From contig JAHRBS010000007.1 of assembly GCA_024305745.1 (NCBI GenBank), forward strand, positions 3,720,001 to 3,784,000: a stretch of 64,000 nt of DNA. Direction: 5' to 3'. Each line of letters starts with the position of its first letter. The stretch's first letter is position 1. The notes beneath the pieces were generated by a model. It was given only the letters and a program-made list of their open reading frames with translations, was not told the origin of the DNA and did not search any database. Source of the DNA: Polyporus tsugae. Lineage: Eukaryota > Basidiomycota > Agaricomycetes > Polyporales > Polyporaceae. Shown here in pieces: positions 37,945-50,635 of the stretch. The position numbers were made by a program, and so were the translations under genes.

Positions 37945-38415
37945 TCACGGCTTCTTCTGTGGAGGTTCCACTGGTGGCACGCCCCACTCTGGGACCCCCT
38001 TTGGTCGTTGTATACGCTTCGGTTCCCAGTCTTCCCCCGCAGTTGAGCTGAGTTTCTTTGGGGCAATATGAGATGGACCAAGGAAAGCCATATCCATGAG
38101 CCGGGCACTCACAAAGTACTCCTCTCGGATGTCAAACTGTTTTCGATTCTTCTGCAAACCCAACTCCTGCTCCTTACTCATCTACGGATTCCCCTATGTC
38201 AGACATACTGCGTTGTTTGATAGGATATAAAGGATGAAACATACCGCAGTCACTTTCTGAGCTTGGAGGTCGTATCGTGTCTGAGTGAACTGCTGCATGC
38301 CATACGACGCCCCGACTATGAGCAGCACGAACGGCACTCCGAATAATGCGGGGTATCGCCTGAACAGTCTGCTGTATCCCGTATCGTTCAGCGGATTAGA
38401 AGAAAAGGGAGGCAT
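37945..38415 (-). CDS. COX16: cytochrome c oxidase assembly protein Cox16
   Basis: Small mitochondrial inner-membrane protein needed to assemble cytochrome oxidase. Three exons: the first codes PPFSSNPLNDTGYSRLFRRY followed by one membrane span, PALFGVPFVLLIVGASYGM, and the hallmark QQFTQTRYDLQAQKVTA. The second begins MSKEQELGLQKNRKQFDIRE. The third gives EDWEPKRIQRPKGVPEWGVP. The intron between REEYF and KLSSTA is an in-frame multiple of three, so a retained-intron product would insert about 19 residues. Length is about 115 aa, normal. Divergent from VPS41. Confidence 0.92.
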
Positions 38416-38638
38416 GTCTGAGCCAGTGAGAGTAGAGATCCAATTGAGGATTACAGTCGGCTCGGCTGAGGCGCGTCATAGGCGCTCTTGACCTCATCCT
38501 CAACTGGCGCCGCGCGTCACCCTCGCGCCTCCCGCGCTCTGGCCTGCTGCTGCTGCTGCTGCTGCTGCGTTCTCGAGTTTGGTGCTTGTGTCTATGCCCC
38601 TCTAGTCTGCTTGCTTGCGGGAGCTTAGCTGGAGCGGG
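38416..38638. promoter_or_regulatory. divergent promoter of COX16 and VPS41
   Basis: 223 bp between start codons, including a CTG trinucleotide run near 38546-38566. No recognisable factor site. Confidence 0.5.
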
Positions 38639-41600
38639 ATGTCTGCGAAGTCTACCGACAATGAAGTAGTGAATCAGGCGCAGGACCAGGAGCAAGACCA
38701 GGACGTTGGGATCTGCGCGAGTCCGGACAGCATGACCGAGGCTAGTGAGGAGGACGAACATGAGGAGGGGGAGAGTGCAGGAACGAATGGTGGTGCGGCT
38801 GGGGAGAATGGGCAGGTGACTGAGAGCGAGGAGAATGGGAGCGAGGAGGATGTGACGGATGAGGAGGAAGACGAGGAAGACGAAGACGAGGATGAGGAGC
38901 CCGCGCTCAAGTACGAACGTCTTGGGGGCATCGCGCACCAGCTTCTGCAGAAAGACTCGGCATCCGCACTTGCGTATGCGAATCAACATCTGGTCGGTCT
39001 CTCCACTCAGAAAGTCAGGAATCGGTTGGCATTGACATGTTTTGTTAGGCTCTTGGGACACACGGAGGGAAGCTACATGTCCTCGACTTGTCGGGCCAGC
39101 CGATCAAGTCGTTCGCAGCTCACTCTGCGTCCGTCCTTGACATCGCGATGGATATTACTGGCGATTGGATAGCCACCGCTTCAATAGACGGTGAGAGTCC
39201 TCTTCCAAGGACCACCCCTTGTAGGCAAGCATCCTCATAACTGAATATGTGCGGTCTCCTTTGCTGTCCTCAGGACAGGTTGCAGTATATTCCCTCTCTA
39301 GCCCCGAGACATACGTTTTCAACATGAAGCGTCCCCTACGCACGGTCGCCCTCGAGCCCAACTTCGCGAAGAGTAGTACGCGGTCGCTCGTCTCAGGCGG
39401 CATGGCCGGCAACCTTGTTTTACACGAGAAGGGCTGGCTTGGGTACAAGGAGACGATTCTGCACTCTGGTGAAGGGCCTGTCTGGCAAGTCCGGTGGCGC
39501 GACAACCTGATTGCATGGGCAAACGACCTTGTATGCTTCCCTACCTCAACTTGTGACTGTTGTCTGACCCCCCATCTGCAGGGTGTGAAGATATATGACA
39601 CGCATTCGCAAAGTCGCATCACATTCATCGACCGACCAGCGGACAGCCCACGCGCTGACTTGTTCAAGTGCACGCTTCACTGGCAGGATGAGAATACTCT
39701 CCTCATCGGCTGGGCTGACCAAATCAAGGTTGCGCGCGTGCGGGCACGTCCTCGCAAGTCGGCTGCATCCAACCTCCCTGCCCTTCTCGTCGAGATCACG
39801 GCCGTCTTCCAGCTCGACTGCATGATCTCGGGCATCTTACCACACCTCATGACCCCATCTCCCTCGGCTCCGCGGCCTCGAGACACCACTGTGAAGAACG
39901 GCTCAGTGCGCTCGACTGTGTCCCCGATTCTGACGTCGTTCCTCCTCGTCGCGTACACTGTTCAAGATACTTCTCTCCTAACCGGAAACGAGGCGACGCC
40001 CGACCGGGCGGAGCAGGCGCGCAAGCTCGCTGAACGTCCCGAGCTCCGTATCATCTCTCGTGGAGGGGAGGAGCTTTCGTCAGACGCGCTCGGAATCTCA
40101 GGGTATGAGCGATGGGGATGCAATGACTACGTCTTGGTCGACATTGGGGCAGCCTCCGTCAAGGCCTCCGCCTCGTCCCCTAGCGCCGGACACAACGGCG
40201 AGAGGTACTATATCGTCCTAAGCCCACGCGACATCGTTGTCGTCAAGCCGCGCGACTGGCGCGACCATGTGGCGTGGCTCGTTGAGCGAAAGCGCTACGA
40301 GGAAGCTCTTGACGTGATCGAGCGTATGGGGCAAGAAGACGGCGTAGCCAACGGAGACAAAGACCTCCTCGATGCCGTGCAGATCGGGGAGCGCTACATC
40401 GAGCACCTCGTCGGCGAGGGCGACTTTGTTAAGGCGGCGCGTCTATGCCCAAAGGTCTGCGGCCAGGACACCAAGCGATGGGAGGACTGGATCTTCGTCT
40501 TTGCGCAGAAGCACGAGCTTCAGGCCATCATCCCGTTTGTCCCAACGGAGTCGCCCACTTTGGGGCATTTGGTGTACGAGATGATCCTCGCGCATTTCCT
40601 CACTCATGATCCCCAGGTATGGATATATGCGTACACCTATATGCTGCATTTAAGCTGAGATTTCCTGTTTAGACGTTGCTTCAGACGATCAAGACGTGGC
40701 CGAAGGGCATCTACGACATCTCCGCTGTTATCGTGGCCGTCCAGTCCGAGCTCGACCGTGCCCCGTCATCTTCATCTAAGAAGCCCACCGGACCCGAGAC
40801 GGTCATACTTATGGAATGTCTTGCGGAGCTGTACACGCTCAACCGCCAGCCAGGCAAGGCACTCCCGTACTTCCTCCGCTTGCGCCGCCCGAACGTCTTC
40901 GACCTCATCCGCGAGAATAACCTGTTCACGGACGTGCAGGACCAGGCCCTACTTCTTGTCGAGTTTGATCAAGAGCTTAGAGAGAAGCGGAAGAAGGATG
41001 GGGAGGACATTGCCACCGACCCCATCGCAGCGATCACGCTGCTTGTGGATCATATACATTCGATACCCGTGAGTTGTTGTTTGCCAATGATTGGCTCGGT
41101 GCTGACGTGCGTCGGCTCCAGATGGCTCGTGTAGTGCAACAACTGCAGGATCGGCCGTACTACTTATACCTCTACTTGAACGCACTCTTCCAAACCGACC
41201 CCCACTTGACTTCTCCCTACGCGGATACCCAGGTTATTCTGTTCGGCCGCTTACGCGTAGTTGTTACGCTGACCTTGACGTTTCACAGGTCAAGTTGTAT
41301 GCGGAGTATGCGCCGCCGAAGCTTATCGACTTCCTACGTGCGAGCAACTATTACAGCTTGGAAGAGGTCAGTGAAGGAGATATCTCGCATACGTATGCAA
41401 GTTCTGACCGCCATCTTTACCAGGCGTATAAAGTCTGCAACGAACGCGATCTTGTGCTTGAGATGGTGTTCCTTCTCGGCCGTATGGGCAACAACAAGAA
41501 GGCATTGCATCTAATCATTGAGAGATTAGGAGACGTCAACCGTGCCATCGATTTTGCCAAAGAACAGCATGACGACGATCTCTGGGAAGACCTGCTACGA

Positions 41601-42237
41601 TACTCGGAGACGAGGCCGGCGTTCATACGCGGACTGCTGGAGAACGTAGGAGCCGAGATCGATCCCATCCGTCTCATTCGCCGCATCAAGAATGGCTTGG
41701 AAATTCCTGGCTTGAAGGGCGCGCTAATCAAGATCCTGCACGACTTCACACTCCAAGTGTCGCTTTTGGAAGGTTGTCAGACGATCATGAATGGCGATTG
41801 CGCAGATTTCGTACGCAAACTCCATCGGAGCCAAAGTAGTGGATTCTTCCTCAGCGGTAAGTGCCCACGATGCTGCGGTGATACATGATCTAATGATGTC
41901 ATTGCAGCTAAAACCCCGTGTCCGATATGCAACAAGCCAATCGGGCAGACACTCAACAGTTTAGCCTTACTATTCCTCTGTCGACATGTCGTGCATGCAG
42001 ATTGCGTCCAACCCGACGAGGACCTGCCACACCAACCGGATCCAACCTTGGTTGGTATGGGCATTGGTGGTCAGCCTGGATTGAGCGGCAAGGTGGCGTT
42101 GTGCGTGCTTTCTGATTGTTTCGTACATCTGTCGACTGATCGGACCTTCTCGTACTCGCAGTACTGCCATCCTTCGCGCGAGAGTGACCCAAGGCTGTCC
42201 GGTCTGCCACAAACGGAGCGAAGGACAACGGACTTGA
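38639..42237 (+). CDS. VPS41: HOPS complex subunit Vps41
   Basis: Effector subunit of the vacuolar HOPS tethering complex; binds the Rab Ypt7 and acts in vacuole fusion and AP-3 vesicle docking. It begins MSAKSTDNE and has a strongly acidic Asp/Glu tract (about residues 50-85). A WD-type beta-propeller follows: GGIAHQLLQKD, GTHGGKLHVLDLSGQPIKSF, SVLDIAMDITGDWIATASID and WQVRWRDNLIAWANDLGVKI. The clathrin-heavy-chain-repeat solenoid spans about 40250-41770 (for example EEALDVIERMGQEDG, LVLEMVFLLGRMGNNKKALH). The C-terminal RING-like zinc finger reads C-P-I-C, CRHVVHADC and CPVC, ending KRSEGQRT. The last intron (donor GTGCGT at about 42102) is needed to reach the final zinc ligands. Short introns throughout. 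The N-terminal acidic extension is longer than in yeast. Confidence 0.9.
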
Positions 42238-42529
42238 TTGCATTGCATTTGCCGTACTACTTGATCTCCCCATATGCTCTACGTAACGTACACATACTAC
42301 AACCTGGATGCCTCTGCATAAATATGCCCTCAACTACTGTCGCCCCTTGGTTTGCGAGCTCACATGAATGGAATAGAGGACTGTGGAAAAAATGTAGTGC
42401 TGATCTAACCACCAAAGAAACTCTACTTCCTTTTAGCAGGAGTAGTGCTCGTCCAGCTTGACAGAGTTCATTCAGCTCAAACATCGGGTTTGAATGCAAT
42501 TGTAGCTCACTTTTGCGCCCATTACAATA

Positions 42530-43933
42530 TCACCTGTATCTGATGTATGCTGAGACCTCCTCCATGTCAAGCCATAACATCCTGAGCATATTAGGCCCTG
42601 TTACAACGAGGATGATGTCGAGGTCGTTCCTCCCCTGAGGCCTAGGTTGGAAGCGAAGTGTAAGGCGCGCGCCAAGACAAACAATGGAAATAACTCACAA
42701 AAAGCCCCGAGCACTAACCACGCCCGTGCCTCCGAAGAAGCGGCACTTCGTTAGATCTCCAAGTTCGTGATCATGGATCCACTCTGGCAACCGTGATGAG
42801 GGACACGGATCGCCTGTGTTCGCGCTGAAACTTAGCGCGCCTCGAGGGACGTTGGTATCCCCAGTGATCTTCCAACCGTGTAGGGTCGACGACGAGTTGT
42901 TCCAATCGAGATAGAGACACTCCGTCCCGTGCGGGCCATGGGATCCTAACCAAAGGCCAACGAAGGATGAAGGATGCCAAGTGGGTGAGGTGGGATCCGC
43001 TCCAGGGAGGACTCGATGTCGGAGAGGGTAGTAACGTGCGAGGGACGGTATGTCCTCATGGAATCCGTGAAACACGCGAGCACGGTTGACGCACCCAAAG
43101 GAGCAGGAGATAGATAGTGCTGGAGGTTTGAGATGATTGGTAGGGCCAGAGAACACGAGGTGTCCTCTTGGACGTCGTTGTGTCAAGCATGAGCTACGGT
43201 CCACAACGACAGAGTGATATAGAGGTAAAGGGGGATATCGCAGGGGATCAACAAGGTCGCGGATCTCGGGGATGGGGAACTCTGGATGAAGGAACCGTTG
43301 TCCTTCGCGCGTGTGCAAGAAGAGACTTTCGGAGGAGGAGGAGAATAGTTGAATGTAAGCGTCGTGTGGTTTTGCTCCGGGATTGGCGCAACACGCGATA
43401 CGTGGACCTCCGTGCAAGGTCTCAGTAGCTGAGAAGTCGATCCGTAGAAGCGGCGTATAAATAGGAAGCTCTGGCATCTCCGGACCGTCGACATCCTCCA
43501 ACTCGATGGGACGAAAACTCCAGGCTCCAAGGACGATACCACCCGGTTGGGACATATCTCCAGGATGGAGGCGGATGTCAACGACTTCACCGGTGTATGC
43601 GTGATCTCCAGCCCACAAACCCAACATGGGCCCGTATACGTGTAACAGTCGGACGTAAACGGTGAACCACGACCGACCGCTGAAATAGGCAACATCGTAA
43701 AGGCCGTAGGCAGAGGATAGACTGCGCCAGATTGATTCCTCGCTGGCGAGAGCACGTAGGTTACGACAGCAGGAAAGCAAATGCACGATGTCGTGAGACG
43801 GCATAAACCGAAAGATCTGGAGTAAGACATCATACGGAAGGTTGATGAGGATTGTGGGACGCGAGTGGATGGCAGGGAGTGCTGTATCCATGATCGCCGT
43901 ACGCTGCGGGGCCAGTGGATGAATGGGGGCCAC
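42530..43933 (-). CDS. F-box protein with FBXO31-like C-terminal domain (copy B)
   Basis: Two exons, 43933-42699 and 42641-42530, give 448 aa. The F-box is LPYDVLLQIFRFMPSHDIVH. It shares with copy A (20908-22387) the block YVRLLHVYGPMLGLW and the FBXO31-type signature SFVGLWLGSHGPHGTE and KITGDTNVPRGA. The intron (57 nt, GT-AG) sits at the same place and phase as the GC-AG intron of copy A, after ARGF/HHGF. The second exon codes DLDIILVVTGPNMLRMLWLD and ends EVSAYIRYR, matching the copy A tail. The Met at codon 15 (MDTALPA) is an alternative start. Inferred role: SCF substrate adaptor. The two copies are 20 kb apart in opposite orientation, so they are dispersed rather than tandem paralogues. 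Confidence 0.85.
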
Positions 43934-44557
43934 AGGAGCTGGAACGGGAGGCGCATCCCTTTGGACCCATGGTGTATAGGTGCGTCGCCGTCCTGCGTAA
44001 AGAGTATGTGATAAGTGAGCCTGGGCAGGATTGATGTCAGATAAGCGTAAGCCTCGTACCTCTTATCAGCGTCGGGAAACAATCGCGGATACGGTCCATT
44101 GCAATTAATGGACACAGAGAGAGGCAGGGACAGAACGAGTGTATGATTCGCGTCATGGTCCTGTCTGAAATACGATCGATTGTAATAGCCAAGGATGCGC
44201 TCGCCGAATGGCGACTTTACTGTTATCCGGAACGTTACGATAGTAGCCACGATCCTCGTCAGAAGAGTGTCGGTTAACGGAGCTGAGCGGATGGATGTAA
44301 GCGAAGGTGACGGTCAATGGGACCAAGACCTGCCGACGACCTTTCAGTCTTGAGAAAAGAAGCGTCGAAACTGGTGTACCTCGGCCATGATAGTCCGGCA
44401 ACATGGCTGTCGTGGAAGACCCCGAGATCCGATGACATATCAACCTCGAGAAGTTGGTGCTACCGCCTGTCACAAGGCACGATAGGCCGTGAGTAATTCA
44501 AGTGATGACATATTCGCAAAAACGGCCGAAGAACGCATGATGGGCAACGCGGAGCTG
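43934..44557. other. intergenic region between IML1 3' end and F-box copy B
   Basis: A long open frame enters from the F-box gene in another frame, but the sequence lacks domains or splice-supported structure. I see no gene here. Confidence 0.45.
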
Positions 44558-47500
44558 TCATATACGCAAGGGAGGAGGTTCTTCGAGAGCATGGTCCAAC
44601 TGCGCTAGCTCCTCGTCGTAAAAGCGCCTAAGAGTGTCCTTGTCAGAGCAGAACTGGTGGAGCTTGACGCGAAGTTCCTCCGCCGCGGCTGCGGGCCGAT
44701 GGTACTTGAGGGAGGTCCCAATGCGGCCCGGCGCCATGAGACGGTTGGTGAGGAATAGGAACCCTTGAGAACCCCCGAGGACCTGCACGAACGCGACGCC
44801 AGAGCGATGAACCCACTGGGAATATTTGAAGTGGGCGCGTCTGTAGGAATAATCTACATCCACGTGGTCGGTGTAATGATCGGCCCCTTCGATGTCCAAC
44901 ACGAAGCCTGACTTGTGAAGGAGGGCCGATTCAAAGTAGTGCTTAGCTTGAGTGCCTTCGGGGATGTGTCTACCAACTTCGTCAAGGTGTGGAGGTGAAA
45001 CAGCAAGTGGGATAGGGAAACATGATTGAAACGCGTTCTTCTCCCTCACGTCGCTTATCTGGTCGACGTAAGCCTCGACCAATTTGAGTCCGTATCGTTC
45101 GATGATCCTACTCCACTGCCGCAGAAGGTCGTCGATACAGCGAGCGGTGGTTCCAATCCAATGCAGCTCAAAGTGGAAGCAGGTCGCAGGATTGTGGATA
45201 ATGTCGTGGTGCAAGATGACAGGTTCGGCTTGGTCGCTTTGCTGTATTGTTAAAGTGTCATTGTTGGCAAGGCGGGTCGAGATTATGAGTTCATACCTTC
45301 TTCGGATCGACGTCGATAACAGCACTTTGACTCAAGAGGAGCAATCGTCTCTTTATCCTCTTTCCAGGCTGAAGGGGCCTCGGCGAGTTGGACCCACGAG
45401 CGTTGGAATCATCGTGCCTCGCTGGACGCGAGAACCAGCTTGCTCTAGGAGTTACGGGGATGATATACTCCCCACGAAGGATGTAGAAGTAATGGCTGCG
45501 AAACTATCAATAAGTATCAATGGGTCATGAAAAGCGCGAATCTCACCCGTCCAAGAAGCCGTGGGTCCCTCTACAATGATCGAATAATCCCTGCTCCATC
45601 AACTTGGCCCCCCATTCAGCACCTTGCTCCCGGTTCGAGATGTCGCGGAATTCGCGAACAAGCCACGTCACAAACTGACCGCCAGTGAACGAATTCGGGT
45701 ACTTGCGCCCGTGCCATCGATGCTCCTTGATCGGCACGCCGTCTTCTTCGCGCATGGCCTTGGCGACAGTGGCGAGCGCCATGTCAGCCATGTCTCGCTC
45801 GCTCTTCACCTTCTTCTTGAGAGGTCCCGACGCATGGATGTCGTCCAAATGCGCCATGATGCCTTCATCGAGAATACACTCCGCAGGTCCAAGGTCGGTC
45901 GTGATGAATCGTATGGGAGGCGTATGTTGGTCGACCTCAATGCGCGCCTTAGAGAACAGGTCCGCGAGCTTGTCCATGCCCAATAACCTGGTCTCTTCCT
46001 CGTTGAGCCGTTCTCCGCCGGGCGCCACGCTAGCATGAGGCGACTCGTCTGTCGGGATGACCACGAAGCGGGTCCGCCAATAGCGCAGCGACTCAGCGAA
46101 TTTGTTCTCATAACCCGCAACCAACATGTCCAGGCTGTTGGCACGTCAGTAAGGGTCGCCTGTCTCAAGTGCTGCAATGAATCCCTCACCGGTTCCATCC
46201 ATAACTCTCCATACCGTGTGGCCTGAACGTCGTCTTCAACTCCGTGTACCCCTCGCCCAACTTCGGCCAGATAAGACACTGGTACTCGAACGGCTGCATC
46301 CTCGGCATCCGCCGCACGTACCGCCTAACCTGGATCAAATCTCCCGTGTACATGATGTGGTGGATCTCGTTGCTCATGCTCAGGTACACGGAGTCGTGCG
46401 CCGAGTTGAGCACCGTCGCCACGCCGATCGGCCGTGAGCTCGCGCCGTTGTCGCTCGCGGCAGCGTACGACTTCGTCCGCCGCATGCTCAAGTCCTGCGC
46501 TACGGTCTCCTGGTCCCCCGCGCGCTTCGACGGCCGCAGGACGAACTGGAAGCCCTGCGCGAGCCGGATGGCGACCATGACACGCATCATAGTAAGGGCC
46601 GACGCTCGGCGGATCTCGTCTGCGCTCCCGTGCATCGGGGGCAGCCGAATCAAGAACGACTGCATCTCGGACGGGTCGCAGACGAAGTCGTACGAGAAGA
46701 CGTCGTATGAGTTCTCCAGCTCGTGCACGGACGGGAAGTACTCTACGGTGAGCGGGAGACAGGCAGGAGTGGCCATGGACCACCACTTGATCTCGTGCTT
46801 GGTCAGCGGCTGAGCGAAGAGATGTTGCCACCGGCGCGCGAGCGATGCCTGAGCGTAGGGCACGACGGCCAGAGGTCTCGTGGGATGGATGCTGACGGCG
46901 AGGTTCGTGGGGAGAATGGGGAGGTTGGCTACGCTGGTTATCGTCCCCCGACGTTTGCCGAGGATGTCATCGCGTGGTGGGGTCCCAACGGGCGAATGAC
47001 GTGTGAGAGAACCTCGATGGGGGACAGGAAGGTCGTCGTCCTTGGGACGTGGGCGGATAGGTCGAGCGGCAGTAATCGGCACCGGCTGAGGAGAACGTTG
47101 AGGCTGATGGGAACGTTGAGGCGGAAGTCGAGCTGTGGTAGGCGTGGGGACTGTCGTGGATGGAGCTGTAGACCCCGTGAAGCCGGACGCAGAAACAGGC
47201 GAGGTTTGGGGTTGGCTTATCCCACCCCGAAACTGGTTCAGCAGCCATGTTGGAGCGAACTTGGACATACCAGTGCCACGCACCGCATTGCGATCGCGTG
47301 CCCGGCTCTCAGTAGACATCCTGCTCCTTTGCGAACGCCCAGAACGCCCAGACAGAACGGAAGCCTGCGAAGGTGATGTACTCAGGTTGCCACCCGAGAT
47401 TGTGATAGAAAGCCTTTGATCTTTGTCGTGAGCGAAAACGTCCGTCGACAACGGCCGCTGGCGGGGTCGCGGACTCTCCTCGATGGGAGTAATTCGGCTG

Positions 47501-49599
47501 GTGTCGGAGATTCGCATGAGGGACGCCCGCTTGTCGTGCCCTCTGAAGGAAGAGCTTAAAGCAGGGCCGCTTGACGTTGATGACAGGGAATTTCGGGCGG
47601 TTGGTGGTTTAACATCGAACGGGACGGTGAATACGTCATTGTCGAATTGGTCTGCCTCTGCAGGCGACAACAGCTCGGCTTTCTTTTCGAGAGCATCCGA
47701 CTTGGAAAGGTCCGAGTCAGCCATATCAGATGTCCACTCCTGCGAGGACCTATCGACACGATCAGGCTCTTGGAGGTATGGGATCTCAATGCTCGAGAGG
47801 ACGTCGTGGTCCAACAGTTCTAGCATCTTAATTTCGTGCATCTTTGCGCGCGACACGAATCTAGGCACCAAAAAAGTCAGTATATGCGACTTAAAGCGCA
47901 TGTATGCGCGACGTAGGAGGACCTACCTGTCCTTGCGAAACGGCAAGTCCATCTGCCTATCCCAGAACGACGTCTCGATCCAGAACGGCTCCCACCAGAA
48001 CGTCTTCGTCTCCTTCAGCGGCCCATCCGCGTCCCCGCCCCACAGCGGGTCGTTCGCCCTCGGACCCGTCTTCCCAACCCCAGTTTCCGCCCTGAGGTCC
48101 GGTTCGGTGCCTTTGAAACAGAATATCGGTGTTTGGTGCAACGGAGGCTTCGCCAGCGAGACGAGGTCAATGGAGAAGCCCTGATCGAGCACGCGCGTCG
48201 TCGTGAGCCTGAGCAGCTGCTTCGACACGCGGAAGTAGCCCGTGCCCGGGGTAATGACCATCGTGGACGAGCCCGTGAGCGACAGCGAGCGGTCAATGTA
48301 GTGTGTCTCCGTCGGCTTGAGCGCGAGGTTGAGGGCCTCGAGGAGCGGGCCGTCGTGCGCGTACGAGATCTGGCCGACGAGCCGGACGTGGTCGTGCGCA
48401 TCGCCGCCGGGCGAGGACACGATCGAGCGGTGGTAATGGTGCGCGAGGAGAATGTCGCGCTGGAATGCCCAGAACGAGTCCTTGAGGGCGACGAGGGTCG
48501 GCTTCCAGTCGTAGAGGACCTCGAGATCTGTGATGACCTTGAAGAAGTCCTTATACCACCGGCCGTCGTCGTCACGTCGGAGGGGTCCGGCGGCGTAGTC
48601 GACCTCGGACTGATCGTAGTAGACGCGGGAGATGAGGACGATGGTGACGATGTGATTTGTGTTCATCTCTCGCCACTTGTCGAAGAGCGCAGGGAGGAAC
48701 GAGTGCACGATCTTCTCGTTGTAGCGCTCGCCGTCGCCCGCGAATTCCCAGAGCTCACGGCAGACTTGGATGAAGATGGTCACCTTTGCGGAGAGCGAGC
48801 GGTAGACGATCTTCGTCCCTGGGGAGATATACGCGGAGGACACCTGGAGGATAGTGAGAACACATACAAGAAGGATAATTTAGTATTCACCTTCATGCCG
48901 TTGCTGTAGAGCGCCTGCACTTTCGCTGCAATGACTCCGATAAACGACACCTGTTGCTCAATGTACAGACATTGTCCAACCAAGTCGCGTCCGAGTCTCC
49001 ACATGTCGTTCCGGCTAAGATATTGATCCTGGAACACGAACTCCACAAACTCTGCGCTGTACTTCTCCTTGTCCATCTGTACCAACAGAGATTCAGGTTG
49101 GGCGCGTTTCAAACACGGTTTCGAGACTCCTCAACGCACCTTCGTCAAGGTAACTTCACTATTGCTCTTCAGGCCAAACATCTCCAAGACCGCCTTCGGC
49201 AGCGATATCTTCCCCGTCCCGCGCATCAGCCTCCTATCCTCAACGTGCCTTGCCCCCTCCAACTAATGCGAATAAGGCACTCACCTGCAGCTGATGCTTC
49301 AGCCCTGAATCCTCCGCCGGCGCGACAAACAAGAACCCGGGCTTGTGTTCCTGCAACGGGCTCGCGATGCACATCAAGTCCCCTTCCACGACTCCCGAGC
49401 AGTGCCTATGGTTGAGCTTCACCCCCGTCGTCCCAGGTTCATTGACCCACACCGTCAGGATGCGCGAGTCTCCAATCTGGACCGGCAACGCGGGCACGGG
49501 AGGGGGTGCTGCGGCGACAGGAGCGTTCCCGAAGATGGAGTGAGCCGTGTTTGACCGCTTGCGGCCGCTCGGGGGTGCTTGGATGTCCACGCGAGACAT
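44558..49599 (-). CDS. IML1: Iml1/DEPDC5, GTPase-activating subunit of SEACIT/GATOR1
   Basis: Catalytic subunit of the complex that restrains TORC1 at the vacuole when amino acids are low. It starts MSRVDIQAPPSGRKR at 49599 with an N-terminal region including RILTVWVNEPGTTGVKLNHR. The conserved core follows: SAEFVEFVFQDQYLSRNDMW, LYIEQQVSFIGVIAAKVQAL, VIYRS-like KIVYRSLSAKVTIFIQVCRE and HDHVRLVGQISYAHDGPLL. The middle is Ser/Thr-rich and disordered (about 47300-47750). Next comes the region with SLSMSNEIHHIMYTGD-type motifs and CLIWPKLGEGYTELKT. The DEP domain covers NSFTGGQFVTWLVREFRDIS. The C-terminal block includes SDQAEPVILHHDIIHN, FHFELHWIGTTARCIDDLLR and RYGLKLVEAYVDQISD. At least seven exons, with no lesion seen. 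Confidence 0.92.
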
Positions 49600-50635
49600 A
49601 GAGGACAGGACTGGTGTGAAACGGAAGGCCGGTGGAGGTGGTAGGAATGTGAGGGATCAAGTGAGAGTGAGAAACGGGTACGGCGCGACCAGCGACAGCT
49701 CAGCCCTTATGGCGTCCCTAGGCTCCGTTTCAACGCTAGGGCGTAGTACTTTGCCGCGAACACGACTCACTTGGAGAGCCACGGTTCCGCAAAGGATGCT
49801 CCCACAGGAAACTACGGAGGAGTTGAATGCGGCGCGCCGGCAGCCAAGTGTCGACCGCAGGGATTGGTAGGTTTGCCCGGGGGCCGGTTCAAGACGTCGG
49901 TACCCCACAGGTAAAGTGTAAGATAAGATATACAAGTTCAGATCATGAGAAGAGATTGCGGCCGATCGCAGACCACAGTTTGGCAAAGCGGCCTCGGTGA
50001 CGGTCGTCTCCGAGCCAAACGCGCTTGACCTCCACTTCCGACTCGTTTCGCCATCAGATTCAATCGGGCGATGACACTTCTCGAAATGGCAACCTAAGCG
50101 CTGGAATCCATCATCTCAGCGGCTTGGAGTCACCCCAAAGACCCTGTGCTTCGCGTAGGTTCGACACAAGCCCCTCACACGTAAACACGTGGACGGTCTT
50201 GGTATGAGACTAGTGCTTCGCGCCACTACGTCCGAGCCCGCGACTACCATATCCGGACTTCCGCGCGTCTGTCCCGCTCTTCTGCGCCTTCTCCCCTTCA
50301 TCCCGCCCTCGTATCTGTTCTTTCCGCTTCATACCTTGTTCCCCTTTGGGTCCCGCGCAGCTACGTCATCGCGTCTCTCGAATATATAGCACCCGTGTAC
50401 GTAAGTCGTATCTTCGTGGGATCAACGCACTGTTTTGCCCGTTCCTCGTCCTCACCGCGCACCTCGTTCATCGGCCTTGGCCCTCGTCGAGACCCTTTGC
50501 GCATCACAGAGGAACTCATGCTGGTCGACAGCGATACTTACACCAAGGAGGGTGTGGATAAAATGAGAGTCGAAATAATATAAGTACATCTGGTAAGTAC
50601 ATCTGGCGGTATCGAGCCAAAGCAACCGAGCATGG
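49600..50635. other. 1-kb intergenic region between IML1 and elongation factor 1-gamma
   Basis: Holds the IML1 promoter and the 3' flank of the elongation factor gene. A 14-bp direct tandem repeat TAAGTACATCTGGT-like lies at about 50580-50606. No gene seen. Confidence 0.45.

Noticed and set aside
38546..38566. CTG repeat between COX16 and VPS41 as a coding poly-Leu or poly-Gln tract
   Set aside because: It lies upstream of both start codons, so it is probably leader or promoter sequence.
43183..44250. 355-codon open frame on the minus strand overlapping F-box copy B
   Set aside because: It lies in a different frame of the same strand as the F-box gene, lacks any domain, and most of it is explained as an open shadow of the high-GC coding exon.
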